A stretch of DNA of 64,000 bases from PHAA01 sp034927445. Lineage in GTDB: Bacteria > Bacillota > Syntrophomonadia > Syntrophomonadales > Syntrophomonadaceae. Numbering within the stretch: position 1 is the first letter of the stretch; every line of letters begins with the position of its first letter. The notes beneath the pieces are model-generated. The model saw only the letters and a list, made by a program, of their open reading frames with translations, made no database searches and had not been told where the DNA came from. The stretch spans positions 1 through 64,000 of the forward strand of contig JAYFPZ010000004.1 in the NCBI GenBank assembly GCA_034927445.1. The letters are read 5' to 3'. The translations under genes were made by a program, and so were the position numbers. Below, piece after piece: positions 8,262-17,546 of the stretch.

Positions 8262-8322
8262 TGTAAAGTCCATTTTAAAGCCAGGGCAAGGTTTTGTAAA
8301 ATTATCTGATGACAAATGTAAA
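8262..8322 (-). promoter_or_regulatory. PHO box for the 42-aa peptide gene
   Basis: Three exact plus-strand TGTAAA hexamers begin at 8262, 8295 and 8317, that is 33 and 22 bp apart, both multiples of 11. On the minus strand they read TTTACA. The nearest gene downstream is the 42-aa ORF starting at 8213; the ppx gene ends at 8391 on the other side. Confidence 0.75.
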
Positions 8323-8390
8323 TATCGACGCCGGAGCAGCCGGCCCCCATAGCTCGGGACCCCTTTTACCGCCAGTAATATCATTTGCAA

Positions 8391-9890
8391 TTAAATTATG
8401 TACAGGTCTTTGTGGAAGGCTTTCTTAAAATCTTCACAGTAGCGCAGGGCATCAGCTATTTCAAGATCAATGCTGCCCTTGGCAAATGTCTTGATAATAG
8501 CCTTGTCTTCCCTGATGTCACAAAGTACGTCCGTAATCATACCGCTCATGGAACGATCCAGACTCCTGGCTATTCTTAATAACACCCCGATCCCTCGAAT
8601 CGCTTGAACATCATCTTCGTAAAGCAAGCTCTTGTAACGCGGTACGAGAGGACTGTGATTATTACAATGAAACGCTGCTATATATGCGCTCATAACGATT
8701 TCTCGATGGGACAAACCGTGGATTTCCGAATTTAAAAGGGTGTAAATCAAATGTTCGTTTTGCTGGTAAAAATTGATGGCAATGCCGGCATCGTGGAGCA
8801 TACTGGCGGTTTTCACAATTTTATCATTGATTTTATCAAACTTTCCTATTTCCTTAAGCTGAGCGCAAAGAGAAGCGGTCACTTTCCAGACGGTAAAAGC
8901 ATGCTTCTCATTCAAATCGTAATTCAGCAGATTGTTGCGGATGGACCGGTCCAGCACATCGTACCGGGACTGGGGAGGGGCGGATATATACTCATAAATA
9001 ATACCCTCCCGCAGTCCGTAGCCGCTGACAGCCACCTCTTCGATTGCGCAGAAATCAACCAATCGGGCTATGGCAGCAGTAGCCCCCACAAAGATATCGG
9101 CCCGGTCCTTGGACAGGCCCTTTAGGGCGCGGCGCTGCTTTAGATTGCGCTTCTTAACCTCATCATGGATGGCAAAAACATCCCCGGCCCGCATTCGATA
9201 ATTATGGGCGAGTTCCAGGGGATAGTATTTGCGGCGCCGGTCAATTTTCCCCAGGTTGCGAAACGTGCCTCCCACCCCTACCAGCACCGGATATTCCACA
9301 TCCGCCAACCAGGGTACGGCCCGGTAGGTATTCAACAGCATCGTATTTAAAGCCTGCAATTGTTCATTCTGAACCGCATCATGCAGTTGGTAATGCTGCG
9401 ACAGGTTGACTGAACCAAAAGGCAGACTGATCGAATCCCTGGCCTCACCGTTTTCGAGTCTGATGAGTTCGGTGCTGCCGCCGCCCAGGTCCATCATCAA
9501 ACCATTATCTATATCCATACTGTTAATAATGCCCAGGTAGTCGTAATAAGCCTCTTCTTCACCGGACAGTACCCTGATGGTAAAACCCGTTTTGGCTTTA
9601 ATAATATCCAAAAATTCCTGCTGGTTGGCCGCCCGGCGCACAGCCTCGGTAGCCACCACGATGGTTTCCTGGGGCTGCAGGGCATCGCACAGGTTTCTGA
9701 ACATTTGCAGGGTCTGAATCGCCCGGGTAATTCGTTCCGGCTTGATCGTCTGTTCTTCCCCCATATCTTTTTCCAGGCGGGCAGCCTCCTTCAAATCATG
9801 AATTATTTTGTAATTGCCATTCTCCCCTATCCGGACCAGAATCAGACGAATGGAGTTAGAGCCTACATCGATGATTACAATCTGCTTCAA
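8391..9890 (-). CDS. ppx: Ppx/GppA-type exopolyphosphatase with C-terminal HD-like domain
   Basis: A 499-aa ASKHA-fold phosphatase that should remove terminal phosphate from polyphosphate (or pppGpp). Phosphate-1 motif IIDVGSNSIRLI at the N-terminus, catalytic glutamate region LSGEEEAYYDYLG, and an intact phosphate-2 motif MMDLGGGSTEL. The C-terminal third contains ASMLHDAGI and further histidines as in the HD-like domain of long Ppx proteins. I chose the TTG at 9890, where AAAGGA has good spacing; an open frame continues 21 codons upstream without a ribosome binding site. It is divergent from the paralogue and ppk, with PHO repeats in the shared region. Confidence 0.9.
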   Translation of the reverse strand: MKQIVIIDVGSNSIRLILVRIGENGNYKIIHDLKEAARLEKDMGEEQTIKPERITRAIQTLQMFRNLCDALQPQETIVVATEAVRRAANQQEFLDIIKAKTGFTIRVLSGEEEAYYDYLGIINSMDIDNGLMMDLGGGSTELIRLENGEARDSISLPFGSVNLSQHYQLHDAVQNEQLQALNTMLLNTYRAVPWLADVEYPVLVGVGGTFRNLGKIDRRRKYYPLELAHNYRMRAGDVFAIHDEVKKRNLKQRRALKGLSKDRADIFVGATAAIARLVDFCAIEEVAVSGYGLREGIIYEYISAPPQSRYDVLDRSIRNNLLNYDLNEKHAFTVWKVTASLCAQLKEIGKFDKINDKIVKTASMLHDAGIAINFYQQNEHLIYTLLNSEIHGLSHREIVMSAYIAAFHCNNHSPLVPRYKSLLYEDDVQAIRGIGVLLRIARSLDRSMSGMITDVLCDIREDKAIIKTFAKGSIDLEIADALRYCEDFKKAFHKDLYII

Positions 9891-10053
9891 GGCAACGTTC
9901 CTTTCTCTTTCTTGTCCTGACCGGCAGGACTCTTGGGCCGATCCGCAACTCAAGGCGGCTCAGGGGCTGGCAGTCAGGCTGGGCCAATCTTTATTTTATC
10001 ATTCTCCATTTATCATATCGTATTATACTTGCTCGCATAACAAAACCGGCGAA

Positions 10054-10081
10054 TGTTTAGAAAATGTAATTTTTTTGTAAA
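10054..10081 (-). promoter_or_regulatory. PHO box for ppx in the divergent ppx / ppx-like-ppk region
   Basis: Plus-strand TGTTTA (10054), TGTAAT (10065) and TGTAAA (10076) are exactly 11 bp apart. On the minus strand they read TTTACA, ATTACA, TAAACA. The site lies about 165 bp before the ppx start codon and 120 bp before the divergent gene. Confidence 0.75.
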
Positions 10082-10083
10082 TA

Positions 10084-10125
10084 TTTACAATTTATTGTTT
10101 TAATTAGCCATAAATCGTCTATAAT
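10084..10125 (+). promoter_or_regulatory. Candidate promoter with PHO half-sites for the ppx-like-ppk operon
   Basis: Plus-strand TTTACA (10084) and TTGTTT (10095) are 11 bp apart. A perfect -10 hexamer TATAAT lies at 10120-10125 and no good -35 precedes it, as is usual for activator-dependent Pho promoters. The gene starts at 10199. Confidence 0.5.
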
Positions 10126-10198
10126 TGACGTCAAATATCCCAATTCAGAGTAAGTCTGCATTATTGCACCAACCAAGCTAAGGAAATGAGGTCCTGGT

Positions 10199-11746
10199 AT
10201 GAAAAAACCCCGGCGGGAAACAGTTGCCGCGATTGATGCCGGCAGCAATTTTTTGCGGATGATGATTGCCGAAATTTCAGATTCAGGTAAGATTCTGCCC
10301 CTGGAAGACGTCTGGAAGCCCACCCAGATTGGCCGGGACACCTTTGCCGCCGGTGAAATATCAATTCAATCGATCCACGACCTATGCAATACCTTGAAGG
10401 GTTTTCAGTCGCTGATGAGGGACTATCGGGTCAAGCACTATCATGCGGTAGCTACCAGCGGTCTGCGGGAAGCCCAAAACCGCGAATATGTTTTGGATCA
10501 AGTCAGGGTACGCACCGGATTGAATGTGGACATAATCAATAATGCGGAAGAACGTTTTTATGAATTCAAAGCCCTCCGCGACAATTTGGCCAATATCCCG
10601 CAAATGCGCCATGAAGGAATAATGATTATAAGCATCGGCATGGGCGGGGTGGAAATATCCGTATACAATCAAGGCATGCTGCAATTCACCGAGTATGTGA
10701 AGGTCGGTTCCCTGCGTTTGCGGGAGATTCTGGCTGACCTTGAACGCCTGACTCTGGATTTCCCCCGGGTAATTGAAGAGTTTTTGGAAAGCAAAATTTA
10801 TTTGCTGGAATCAGTGAATAATAATATGGAGATTAAAAATGTTATCGGCCTGGGCGGAGAACTCACTTCCATATTAAACCTGGGCCGCATCAACAAGTTT
10901 ACCCAGGAAGAAAAATATTTGCATCGCAGTGTACTGGAAAAGATCTATAACCGGCTTCACACCATGACCACCGAGCAGATTATCTCCACTTACCGTTTGC
11001 ACCGTAATGAGGCCGAAATACTAGTCCCCTCAGCGGTTATTTTTCGCCGTTTTTTGCGCACCACCAAAGCCGAGGGCATCCATGTCCCCATGGTTTCACT
11101 GCGCCACGGACTGCTGGCCAATATGGTTGACGAATGGCATGACACCGTGCGTAAATATGATTTCATCAATGATATTATAAGTTCAGTCAGGCATTTGGGG
11201 CGTAAGTTTCATTTTGATGAAAAACATGCGGACCAGGTTGAAAATCTCGCTTTGAATATTTTTGATCAGATTAAAAGATGCCACAAATTAGGAGAGCGGG
11301 AGCGGTTATACCTGCAGGTGGCCGCTATCCTCCATGATGTGGGCAAATTTATCAACATCAATCGACACGATATGCACTCCTGCAATATTATGCGTTATCA
11401 GGAGATTATGGGGTTTTCCAACCGTGAACTGAACCTGGTCGCCAATATTGCCAGGTACCATAGCGAAGAAGATCCTCATCGCTGGCATGAAAATTATCGC
11501 TGGCTGGCCGAGGGGGACAAGATTATTGCCAGCAAGCTGGCCGCCATTATTAAATTGGCGGATGCGCTTGATATCTCGCATAAGAACCAGGTGGAAAGTT
11601 TGGAGGTTTCCCTGATTGGACGGGATATATGCTTCCATATCAAGGTTCGCGGCGATATTCTGCTGGAAACCTGGGCTTTTAACAACCAGCGTACTTTTTT
11701 CGAAGAGGTTTACGGACTCAAGCCAATACTTAAACGCAAAGGATGA
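10199..11746 (+). CDS. Degenerate Ppx/GppA paralogue with C-terminal HD domain
   Basis: A 515-aa protein of Ppx/GppA layout. The first phosphate motif is recognisable (AAIDAGSNFLRMMIAE), but the second reads IISIGMGGVEISVYN where active enzymes have DLGGGSTEL. The Asp and part of the glycine loop are therefore lost (residues 143-152). Glutamates 117-118 remain near the catalytic position. The C-terminal half has an HD motif, AAILHDVGKFIN, with more histidines (NRHDMHSCNIM, ARYHSEEDP). It overlaps ppk by the start region and shares its promoter. Inference: a polyphosphate- or nucleotide-sensing pseudo-phosphatase, or an HD hydrolase. GAGGT precedes the ATG. Confidence 0.8.
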   Translation: MKKPRRETVAAIDAGSNFLRMMIAEISDSGKILPLEDVWKPTQIGRDTFAAGEISIQSIHDLCNTLKGFQSLMRDYRVKHYHAVATSGLREAQNREYVLDQVRVRTGLNVDIINNAEERFYEFKALRDNLANIPQMRHEGIMIISIGMGGVEISVYNQGMLQFTEYVKVGSLRLREILADLERLTLDFPRVIEEFLESKIYLLESVNNNMEIKNVIGLGGELTSILNLGRINKFTQEEKYLHRSVLEKIYNRLHTMTTEQIISTYRLHRNEAEILVPSAVIFRRFLRTTKAEGIHVPMVSLRHGLLANMVDEWHDTVRKYDFINDIISSVRHLGRKFHFDEKHADQVENLALNIFDQIKRCHKLGERERLYLQVAAILHDVGKFININRHDMHSCNIMRYQEIMGFSNRELNLVANIARYHSEEDPHRWHENYRWLAEGDKIIASKLAAIIKLADALDISHKNQVESLEVSLIGRDICFHIKVRGDILLETWAFNNQRTFFEEVYGLKPILKRKG

Positions 11747-11751
11747 TAGGG

Positions 11752-13815
11752 ATGTCAGATAATACTCCGGAGGTACAAGAACAGTTTATAAACCGCGAAT
11801 TGAGTTCGCTGGCATTTAACCAGCGGATTTTGGAAGAGGCCCAGGACAAAGACAACCCCCTGCTGGAACGGGCCAAATTTGCGGCCATTGTTAGTTCCAA
11901 CCTGGATGAGTTTTTTATGGTGCGGGTGGCCACAGTAAGAGACCAACTGCTGGCGGGGCTGGACGAGCCGGATGAAGCCGGCCTGACCCCCCAACAGGTC
12001 TGGGAACAGATATCTATCCAGGTACACCAGATGATGACCGAGTTATACAGTTGTTACGGACGTTCTTTGCGTCCCAATCTCAAAAGGGAGAATATTCAGC
12101 TGACCAAAGGCAGAAAGCTGGATTTGGCCCAGGAAGAATTCCTGTCCACCTATTTTCACCGGAGTGTTTATCCCGTACTGACTCCCATGGTAGTTGACAG
12201 CAGCCGTCCTTTTCCGCTGTTGTTGAACCGGAGCCTCAATATCGCCCTGCTGCTGGCCAATCAGGAAAACGGAGGAGAACCGATATTCGCCACGGTACAG
12301 GTTCCGGCAGTGTTGGACCGGCTGGTAGCCGTCCCCGTCACTGATGCCAAAACCTGCCTGGTTTTTTTGGAAGAGATTATCAAAAAAAATATACATACTC
12401 TTTTTGCCGGACATCGCATACTGGCCATGGGGTGCTATCGCATAACCCGCAATGCCGATCTAAGCCTGGACGAAGAAGGGGCCGAAGACCTGCTGGCGGC
12501 CATCGAACAATCGATTAAACAGCGCAAATGGGGCGAGGTGGTCCGCCTGGAATACGAAAGAGGCTTGGACAAATTGCTGCTGCAGCGCTTGATCGAAGAA
12601 CTGGAAGTACCCGAAGGCGGAGTTTATGAGATAAACGGCCCCTTGGACCTGACCCTGCTGTTTAAAGTCGGGTCTTTGCCGGAAATGGAACATTTGCGTT
12701 ATCCCCGCCTGCGCCCCCAGATGTCTTTTGAGTTTAAGAATAATGACGATTACTTTTCGGTGATAGCCAGTCAGGATATAATGGTCCACCACCCCTATGA
12801 GTCCTTTCAGCCGGTAGTCGAACTGGTGCAGAAGGCGGCGGAAGATCCCCGGGTTCTGGCCATAAAACAAGTATTATACCGGGTTAGCGGTAATTCTCCC
12901 ATTATTGCGGCCCTGGCCCAAGCGGCTGAAAATGGCAAACAGGTCACCGTTTTGTTAGAGCTTAAAGCCAGATTTGACGAGGAGAATAATATTACCTGGG
13001 CCAAGCAGTTGGAGAAAGCCGGCTGCCATGTCATATACGGCATTAAGGGCCTGAAGACCCATGCCAAGGTACTTTTAATCGTGCGGGATGAGGAAGACGG
13101 CATAAAGAGATATGTACATCTGGGCACCGGCAACTATAACGACGTAACGGCCCAGTTATACGTGGATCTCGGTTTATTTACCTGCAACGCTTATACGGGG
13201 GCGGATGCGTCCGCCCTTTTCAACATGTTGTCGGGTTATTCCCATTTGGGACAGCTGTACAAATTTGCCGTGGCCCCGGCGACCCTGCGCCAGAAATTGC
13301 TGCAGCTTTTAAAGGATGAAATGGAGCATGCCCGCAAAGGGGGTAAGGCTCATGTCATTATCAAGGTAAATTCGCTTTTGGATAAAGGATTTATTGAGGC
13401 GCTCTATGAAGCTTCCGGCGCCGGGGTGGAGATAGATTTGATCGTGCGGGGAATATGCTGCCTGAAGCCGGATATCCCCGGCATAAGCGAAAATATCAGG
13501 GTAAGAAGCATAGTGGGCCGCTTCCTGGAACACAGCCGCATTTTTTATTTTTACAACGAAGGGGCGAGAAGCCTCTACCTTTCCAGTGCAGATTTAATGC
13601 CGCGCAATTTGGACCGCAGGATCGAGCTGCTTTTCCCGGTGGAAGATGAAAGCAACAAAACCCGTTTGTTGGGTATTCTTGAGGCCTACCTAAGAGATAC
13701 GGTAAAAGCCAGAATCCTGAATGGCAACGGCACCTACGTCCGGGTTGACAAGAGGGGTAAACCGCTCTTCGACTGCCAGGATTATTTTTATAAAATAGCG
13801 TTGCAGGCCAAATAG
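11752..13815 (+). CDS. ppk: Polyphosphate kinase 1
   Basis: A 687-aa Ppk1 that reversibly builds polyphosphate from ATP at the membrane. The N-terminal motif FINRELSSLAFNQRILEEA and SSNLDEFFMVRVA are typical. The two phospholipase-D-like domains carry the autophosphorylated histidine in GLKTHAKVLLI and the second histidine in FLEHSRIFYF, followed by SSADLMPRNLDRRIE. I prefer the ATG at 11752, which has AAAGGA 7 bases upstream, to the ATG at 11743, which directly touches it and overlaps the preceding stop. Co-transcription with the Ppx-like gene suggests that protein acts on polyphosphate balance. Confidence 0.96.
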   Translation: MSDNTPEVQEQFINRELSSLAFNQRILEEAQDKDNPLLERAKFAAIVSSNLDEFFMVRVATVRDQLLAGLDEPDEAGLTPQQVWEQISIQVHQMMTELYSCYGRSLRPNLKRENIQLTKGRKLDLAQEEFLSTYFHRSVYPVLTPMVVDSSRPFPLLLNRSLNIALLLANQENGGEPIFATVQVPAVLDRLVAVPVTDAKTCLVFLEEIIKKNIHTLFAGHRILAMGCYRITRNADLSLDEEGAEDLLAAIEQSIKQRKWGEVVRLEYERGLDKLLLQRLIEELEVPEGGVYEINGPLDLTLLFKVGSLPEMEHLRYPRLRPQMSFEFKNNDDYFSVIASQDIMVHHPYESFQPVVELVQKAAEDPRVLAIKQVLYRVSGNSPIIAALAQAAENGKQVTVLLELKARFDEENNITWAKQLEKAGCHVIYGIKGLKTHAKVLLIVRDEEDGIKRYVHLGTGNYNDVTAQLYVDLGLFTCNAYTGADASALFNMLSGYSHLGQLYKFAVAPATLRQKLLQLLKDEMEHARKGGKAHVIIKVNSLLDKGFIEALYEASGAGVEIDLIVRGICCLKPDIPGISENIRVRSIVGRFLEHSRIFYFYNEGARSLYLSSADLMPRNLDRRIELLFPVEDESNKTRLLGILEAYLRDTVKARILNGNGTYVRVDKRGKPLFDCQDYFYKIALQAK

Positions 13816-13921
13816 GCTGATATTGACGAAGCTGCTGGGCTGATCATTTGCCGTATAGTCTGCTGCGCTTCTTTTCTCTCTGCCCCCACGCCCTAGCGAA
13901 ACTCTGAACTATTGCGCCATT

Positions 13922-14875
13922 CTATGACTGGCTGGCAGTAGTGGTTCCATCTTCGGCAGCGCTGCCTGGGACTACTCCGGGTAAGAAAATCAGCCGGTCT
14001 TGACCCCCGGGATCGAACCCCCAGGCTAATGCCAGAGTCTGCTGCGGACATACGTTGACACAGGTCTGGCAAAAAATGCACTCCGTGGATAATACCCGCT
14101 GGCGGTTAAGGATATACTGGGGAATCATGATGTCCATGGGGCAGGTTTTGGCACAGGCGCCGCAATTTGTACACCGCTCCGGGTCACCGGCAATTTTCAG
14201 CAGCGACAAACGGGAAGAAAGCTTTAACAGCACCGCTATGGGGCACAGGTATTTACAAAAAGCACGATTGTCCCGCAGGTAAAAAGCCAGTCCTATACCC
14301 GCCCCATAATAGAAAAGGTTGCCGGCAAGCAGCCAATATAGTGAAGTTTTCCCCCAGGGGTCCATCCGATAATCATAAATAAACCAGAGAACCAATATTA
14401 AGGCTAAACTGAGGGCAAAATGCAGATAGCGGATATAACCGTACCGGGCCGGCAAACGGCCGCCACTTCTGGCAAACGGAAGCAAATCCAGCACCATGGC
14501 GGTCCAGCATGCCCAGCCGCACCAGGCTCGTCCAAACAGGACCGGACCAAATATCTTGGCGACGAAATAATGCATAACCGCACCGGCAAATACACCTGCC
14601 AGCAGCAGGTAGAAGAAACCTTCGATCTGCATGTTTTCGCGGGCCAGCAGTCCGAGAACGCCTAACATGTATCCGCCCACCAGGAACAGGGCCAGTCTCC
14701 GGCCCCATGGTTTCTTGTTGCGGGGAAGAAAGGAATAGACCCCCATGCCCAGCCCGACCGATGTTCCAATATAGGCAAAATTGAACAAATAGAACAGATG
14801 GCCGCTGCTTTGCCACATGATTACAGCCAGAACCCAAAACGCAGCTACTATTATAAGCGGTACTCTAAGCTTCAT
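13922..14875 (-). CDS. NapH/YccM-like membrane polyferredoxin
   Basis: A 317-aa membrane iron-sulfur protein. Five to six hydrophobic helices occupy residues 5-215, and a cysteine pair GRAWCGWACW sits in a loop between helices, as in NapH/NosR/RdxA-type proteins. After FCKYLCPIAV come two 4Fe-4S motifs, CTNCGACAKTCPMD and CIFCQTCVNVCP. Proteins of this type pass electrons from the membrane to redox enzymes; the partner is not evident here. It is convergent with ppk and shows no PHO box. GGAG precedes the ATG. Confidence 0.85.
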   Translation of the reverse strand: MKLRVPLIIVAAFWVLAVIMWQSSGHLFYLFNFAYIGTSVGLGMGVYSFLPRNKKPWGRRLALFLVGGYMLGVLGLLARENMQIEGFFYLLLAGVFAGAVMHYFVAKIFGPVLFGRAWCGWACWTAMVLDLLPFARSGGRLPARYGYIRYLHFALSLALILVLWFIYDYRMDPWGKTSLYWLLAGNLFYYGAGIGLAFYLRDNRAFCKYLCPIAVLLKLSSRLSLLKIAGDPERCTNCGACAKTCPMDIMIPQYILNRQRVLSTECIFCQTCVNVCPQQTLALAWGFDPGGQDRLIFLPGVVPGSAAEDGTTTASQS

Positions 14876-15107
14876 AAATTACTCCTTCGTCTCCCTCGGT
14901 AAGCAGACAACCAACCCGGTTGGCAATAGTTGCGATCTCCAGGTTCCCTCGGAACCGGATAATGCCGGCAATTTACCTGTTGCCGAATATTTTTATCAGT
15001 ATGCTTCAATCTGTATCCAATATTCAGTTTATTATAATAACGAAGCGGTTGACCATTAATAAAAATTGGCAGTATTGAATAACGGCAGGCGGCAAGGGTG
15101 AGAATGA

Positions 15108-15335
15108 TTAAGGGGCTGGTATATGGTTTTTTGACTCCGGTTCCCATTCAGCGCTGTCAATATAAGGGCGCATCAATGATAATTCATCAATTTTTCGGGC
15201 TTGATCAGTAAGCTTGGTCAGGTTTAGTACCAGCGATTTTCCGGCCCCATAATCAGTTTTCTCAACGTCGCTGGAAAGATACCGGCCCTCACAGATCACG
15301 ATCGATATTTTATCCGTTATTCTATCGGTGATCAC
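15108..15335 (-). CDS. Hypothetical protein, 75 aa
   Basis: A small soluble protein (starts MITDRITDKISIVICEG from a GTG codon) of no family I recognise. AGGAGG stands 5 bases before the GTG at 15335, which favours it over the in-frame GTG at 15350. It begins 40 bp after the DUF5662 gene on the same strand and so probably shares its transcript. Confidence 0.5.
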   Translation of the reverse strand: MITDRITDKISIVICEGRYLSSDVEKTDYGAGKSLVLNLTKLTDQARKIDELSLMRPYIDSAEWEPESKNHIPAP

Positions 15336-15375
15336 ACTGTCCTCCTGCACTGCCCCTACTGTGCTCCCGCCGCTG

Positions 15376-15921
15376 CTAATTTACATTATCGATTGCCTTC
15401 AATTTCAGGTTGTTCATAACAGCTGCCGTTTCAAGGTGTTCGCCCGCGGATATTTTATTGAATTGAAGCAGTTGTTCAACCTTTCGCCGGGTTGATACAT
15501 GCAGCAGCATTTTGCCTTTATTGGCCTCGTACCATGTCATTATATCAGGCTGGCCCTGGGCTTTTCCCGCCCCATGCCAGTCAGCCACCATTTCTTTAAT
15601 ATATTTGTCGGGCATGGGGATTACGATCGGACTGCTGTCTTCCCCGTAAAGAATCCACCATTGCCAGTGATGGGGATTACGCTTCTGATGAATCAGCCAG
15701 GCTGAATAATACACCGAGTTGTCGCTGCCGGCAGGATTGATAATGGGCTGGGGACGGACGTGATGGGTATGGTAGTAATTGGCATAGGCAACAAATTCAT
15801 CGGGCAGAAACTTACTTATATCATGGCATATTCCCCGCCAGGGAACTCCATACCGGCAACATTCAACCAACACATGCCATTTGTGACGAATCAGGTAATT
15901 CAGAAACACCAAATATTTCAT
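15376..15921 (-). CDS. DUF5662 family protein
   Basis: A 181-aa protein rich in aromatic residues and histidine (ICHDISKFLPDEF, YYHTHHV, HQKRNPHHWQWW, DWHGAG), the pattern of DUF5662 proteins. The HD-like HDISKF and the ordered histidines suggest a metal-dependent enzyme, but no activity is known to me. I chose the ATG at 15921 with GAGAGGTG upstream; the open frame extends 28 codons further without a ribosome binding site. A PHO-type repeat pair lies 93-120 bp upstream. Confidence 0.8.
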   Translation of the reverse strand: MKYLVFLNYLIRHKWHVLVECCRYGVPWRGICHDISKFLPDEFVAYANYYHTHHVRPQPIINPAGSDNSVYYSAWLIHQKRNPHHWQWWILYGEDSSPIVIPMPDKYIKEMVADWHGAGKAQGQPDIMTWYEANKGKMLLHVSTRRKVEQLLQFNKISAGEHLETAAVMNNLKLKAIDNVN

Positions 15922-16013
15922 AAGGCAGCACCTCTCATCTATATATATTGGCTTGATTTGTTCGGCCCTGCTATCTATTTTCTCCCAGCAAGCTTTGAAA
16001 TTCATAAATATAC

Positions 16014-16041
16014 CGTAAACTTGAATGCAGTATTATGTAAA
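16014..16041 (-). promoter_or_regulatory. PHO-box-like repeats for the DUF5662 gene
   Basis: Plus-strand CGTAAA (16014) and TGTAAA (16036) are 22 bp apart, so they occupy the first and third positions of an 11-bp register; the middle hexamer at 16025 is poor. The downstream minus-strand gene is DUF5662. Confidence 0.5.
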
Positions 16042-16180
16042 ATAATTGCTATCAGACTTGGGGAAACCCGCCAGGAAAGGTCCGGCCGGATCCGCCGTCA
16101 TGGTCCCAAGCGGCAATATAATGGTGAAATCCATTTGCCATTTAATTCCCTATCCGATTTTGCCGGGATTGGGTTCGAGT

Positions 16181-16633
16181 TTAATCGAATGATTCATTTG
16201 GAGCCAATTCTACTTTGAAACTGATCCCATGCTGTTCAAACCCAAGCTGCTCATAAAACCTATGGGCGGAGGTTCTTTTTTTATCACTGGAAAGCACCAG
16301 CTTATAACAGTTTTCCGCTTGGGCCCGGGCCATAATAAATTGTATCAATTGCCGGCCTATCCCCTGTCCTCTGTATTCCTGACTGATAATCAGATTCTCC
16401 GCCACTGCCAGTCGAGCCCCCAGATGACCCAGGTTGTCAATAATTATGAGACTGCAGGTGCCAATTATTATTTTCCCGTCTGCAACCACAAAGACTTTAT
16501 AATACGGGTATTGGTTTATCTTGTTCCATATTGCTCCGTATTCTTCGGGAGCCAGCCCGTCTTCTCCATCCATAGTTTGAATAAGATAAATAATTTGTGC
16601 CCGGTCGGCCTCGCGGGCTGGTCTGATTATCAT
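16181..16633 (-). CDS. GNAT acetyltransferase, candidate PhnO
   Basis: A 150-aa single GNAT domain with the acetyl-CoA pyrophosphate loop ISQEYRGQGIGRQLIQ and a C-terminal KRTSAHRFYEQLGFEQ. The C-terminal part resembles PhnO, the aminoalkylphosphonate N-acetyltransferase of phosphonate operons. It is 43 bp downstream of phnE on the same strand, the place where PhnO-type genes often sit. The substrate cannot be read from sequence. AAAGGTGG precedes the ATG. Confidence 0.75.
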   Translation of the reverse strand: MIIRPAREADRAQIIYLIQTMDGEDGLAPEEYGAIWNKINQYPYYKVFVVADGKIIIGTCSLIIIDNLGHLGARLAVAENLIISQEYRGQGIGRQLIQFIMARAQAENCYKLVLSSDKKRTSAHRFYEQLGFEQHGISFKVELAPNESFD

Positions 16634-16676
16634 GGGTCAATCCACCTTTGCTTATTGATTATTATACCGCGGGTAA

Positions 16677-17546
16677 TTACGCGGCTTTTTGGAGCCTGCC
16701 CTTCATATTCGTAGATACCAGTTCCAATAAGAAGGCGAAAGCTAAAATGAAGTAGGTAATGAGCCCGACTTCAGGTATGTCAAAATAAAACTCGCTGGCC
16801 ATGAACATATCAAATCCAATACCGGCCGCTCCGGCCGCTGCTCCCATAGCTACGGCATTGGCGAAGTTTATTTCAAACCTCAGAAAGGTCCAGGACAGCA
16901 TAAAGGTGATGGAAGACGGTATAACTGCTTGAAAAACAATCTGCCACCAATCAGCCCCACTGGCTTTTAAGGCTTCAATTACACTTTTGTCAAGACTCTC
17001 GAAGGACTCGGAATAAGCCTTGGTCAAATAACTGATCGAATGAAAGGTCATGCCGATTACCGCCGCGGCACTTCCCAAACCGGCTGCCACCGCAAATATC
17101 AAAACCCATAAAATAGTCGGCACGGCGCGGATAAAAGCTATAAAGCCCTTAATAATATTGGTTAATATTTTGCCGGACAGGTTCTGGGCCGCCAGCAGTC
17201 CCAAAATAAGAGCGATAAATGCGCCAAACAGAGTGCTTAGGAAAGCCAAACCCATAGTTATGCCTACTTCGTAGAAAGCATCCAGTAAGCTGAGCCGCTC
17301 GGAGTGGGGCTGCAGGAACATCGTCCTAAAATTGGCCAGGGTGTCGCTGAAGCCTTTAAGAATATCAACCCCCTTATAATCCATGGTCAATAAGGTATAG
17401 ACCGTTATTATTGACAGGGACAGAAGGATGGCACGAATAATTAGGGTCGACTTATTGACCGGTCTGATTATTTTTGACTTGACCGGGGCGCTGGTTTCAT
17501 CGTTGTGCAATTGCGCCCAGTCTTTTATGGCTGCTTCAATTTGCAT
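16677..17546 (-). CDS. phnE2: Phosphonate ABC transporter permease PhnE (second copy)
   Basis: A 289-aa permease with a longer hydrophilic N-terminus, about six membrane helices and the PhnE loop ESFESLDKSVIEALKASGAD that contacts the ATPase. Its ATG overlaps the stop of the preceding permease by one base (TAATG), so the two are translated together and probably form a heterodimer with PhnC and PhnD. Confidence 0.92.
   Translation of the reverse strand: MQIEAAIKDWAQLHNDETSAPVKSKIIRPVNKSTLIIRAILLSLSIITVYTLLTMDYKGVDILKGFSDTLANFRTMFLQPHSERLSLLDAFYEVGITMGLAFLSTLFGAFIALILGLLAAQNLSGKILTNIIKGFIAFIRAVPTILWVLIFAVAAGLGSAAAVIGMTFHSISYLTKAYSESFESLDKSVIEALKASGADWWQIVFQAVIPSSITFMLSWTFLRFEINFANAVAMGAAAGAAGIGFDMFMASEFYFDIPEVGLITYFILAFAFLLELVSTNMKGRLQKAA

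Noticed and set aside
14872..15147. Minus-strand 91-codon ORF upstream of the polyferredoxin
   Set aside because: It overlaps the better-supported 75-aa ORF, has no ribosome binding site and a composition rich in Arg/Tyr without pattern. The region 14876-15107 otherwise shows nothing clear.
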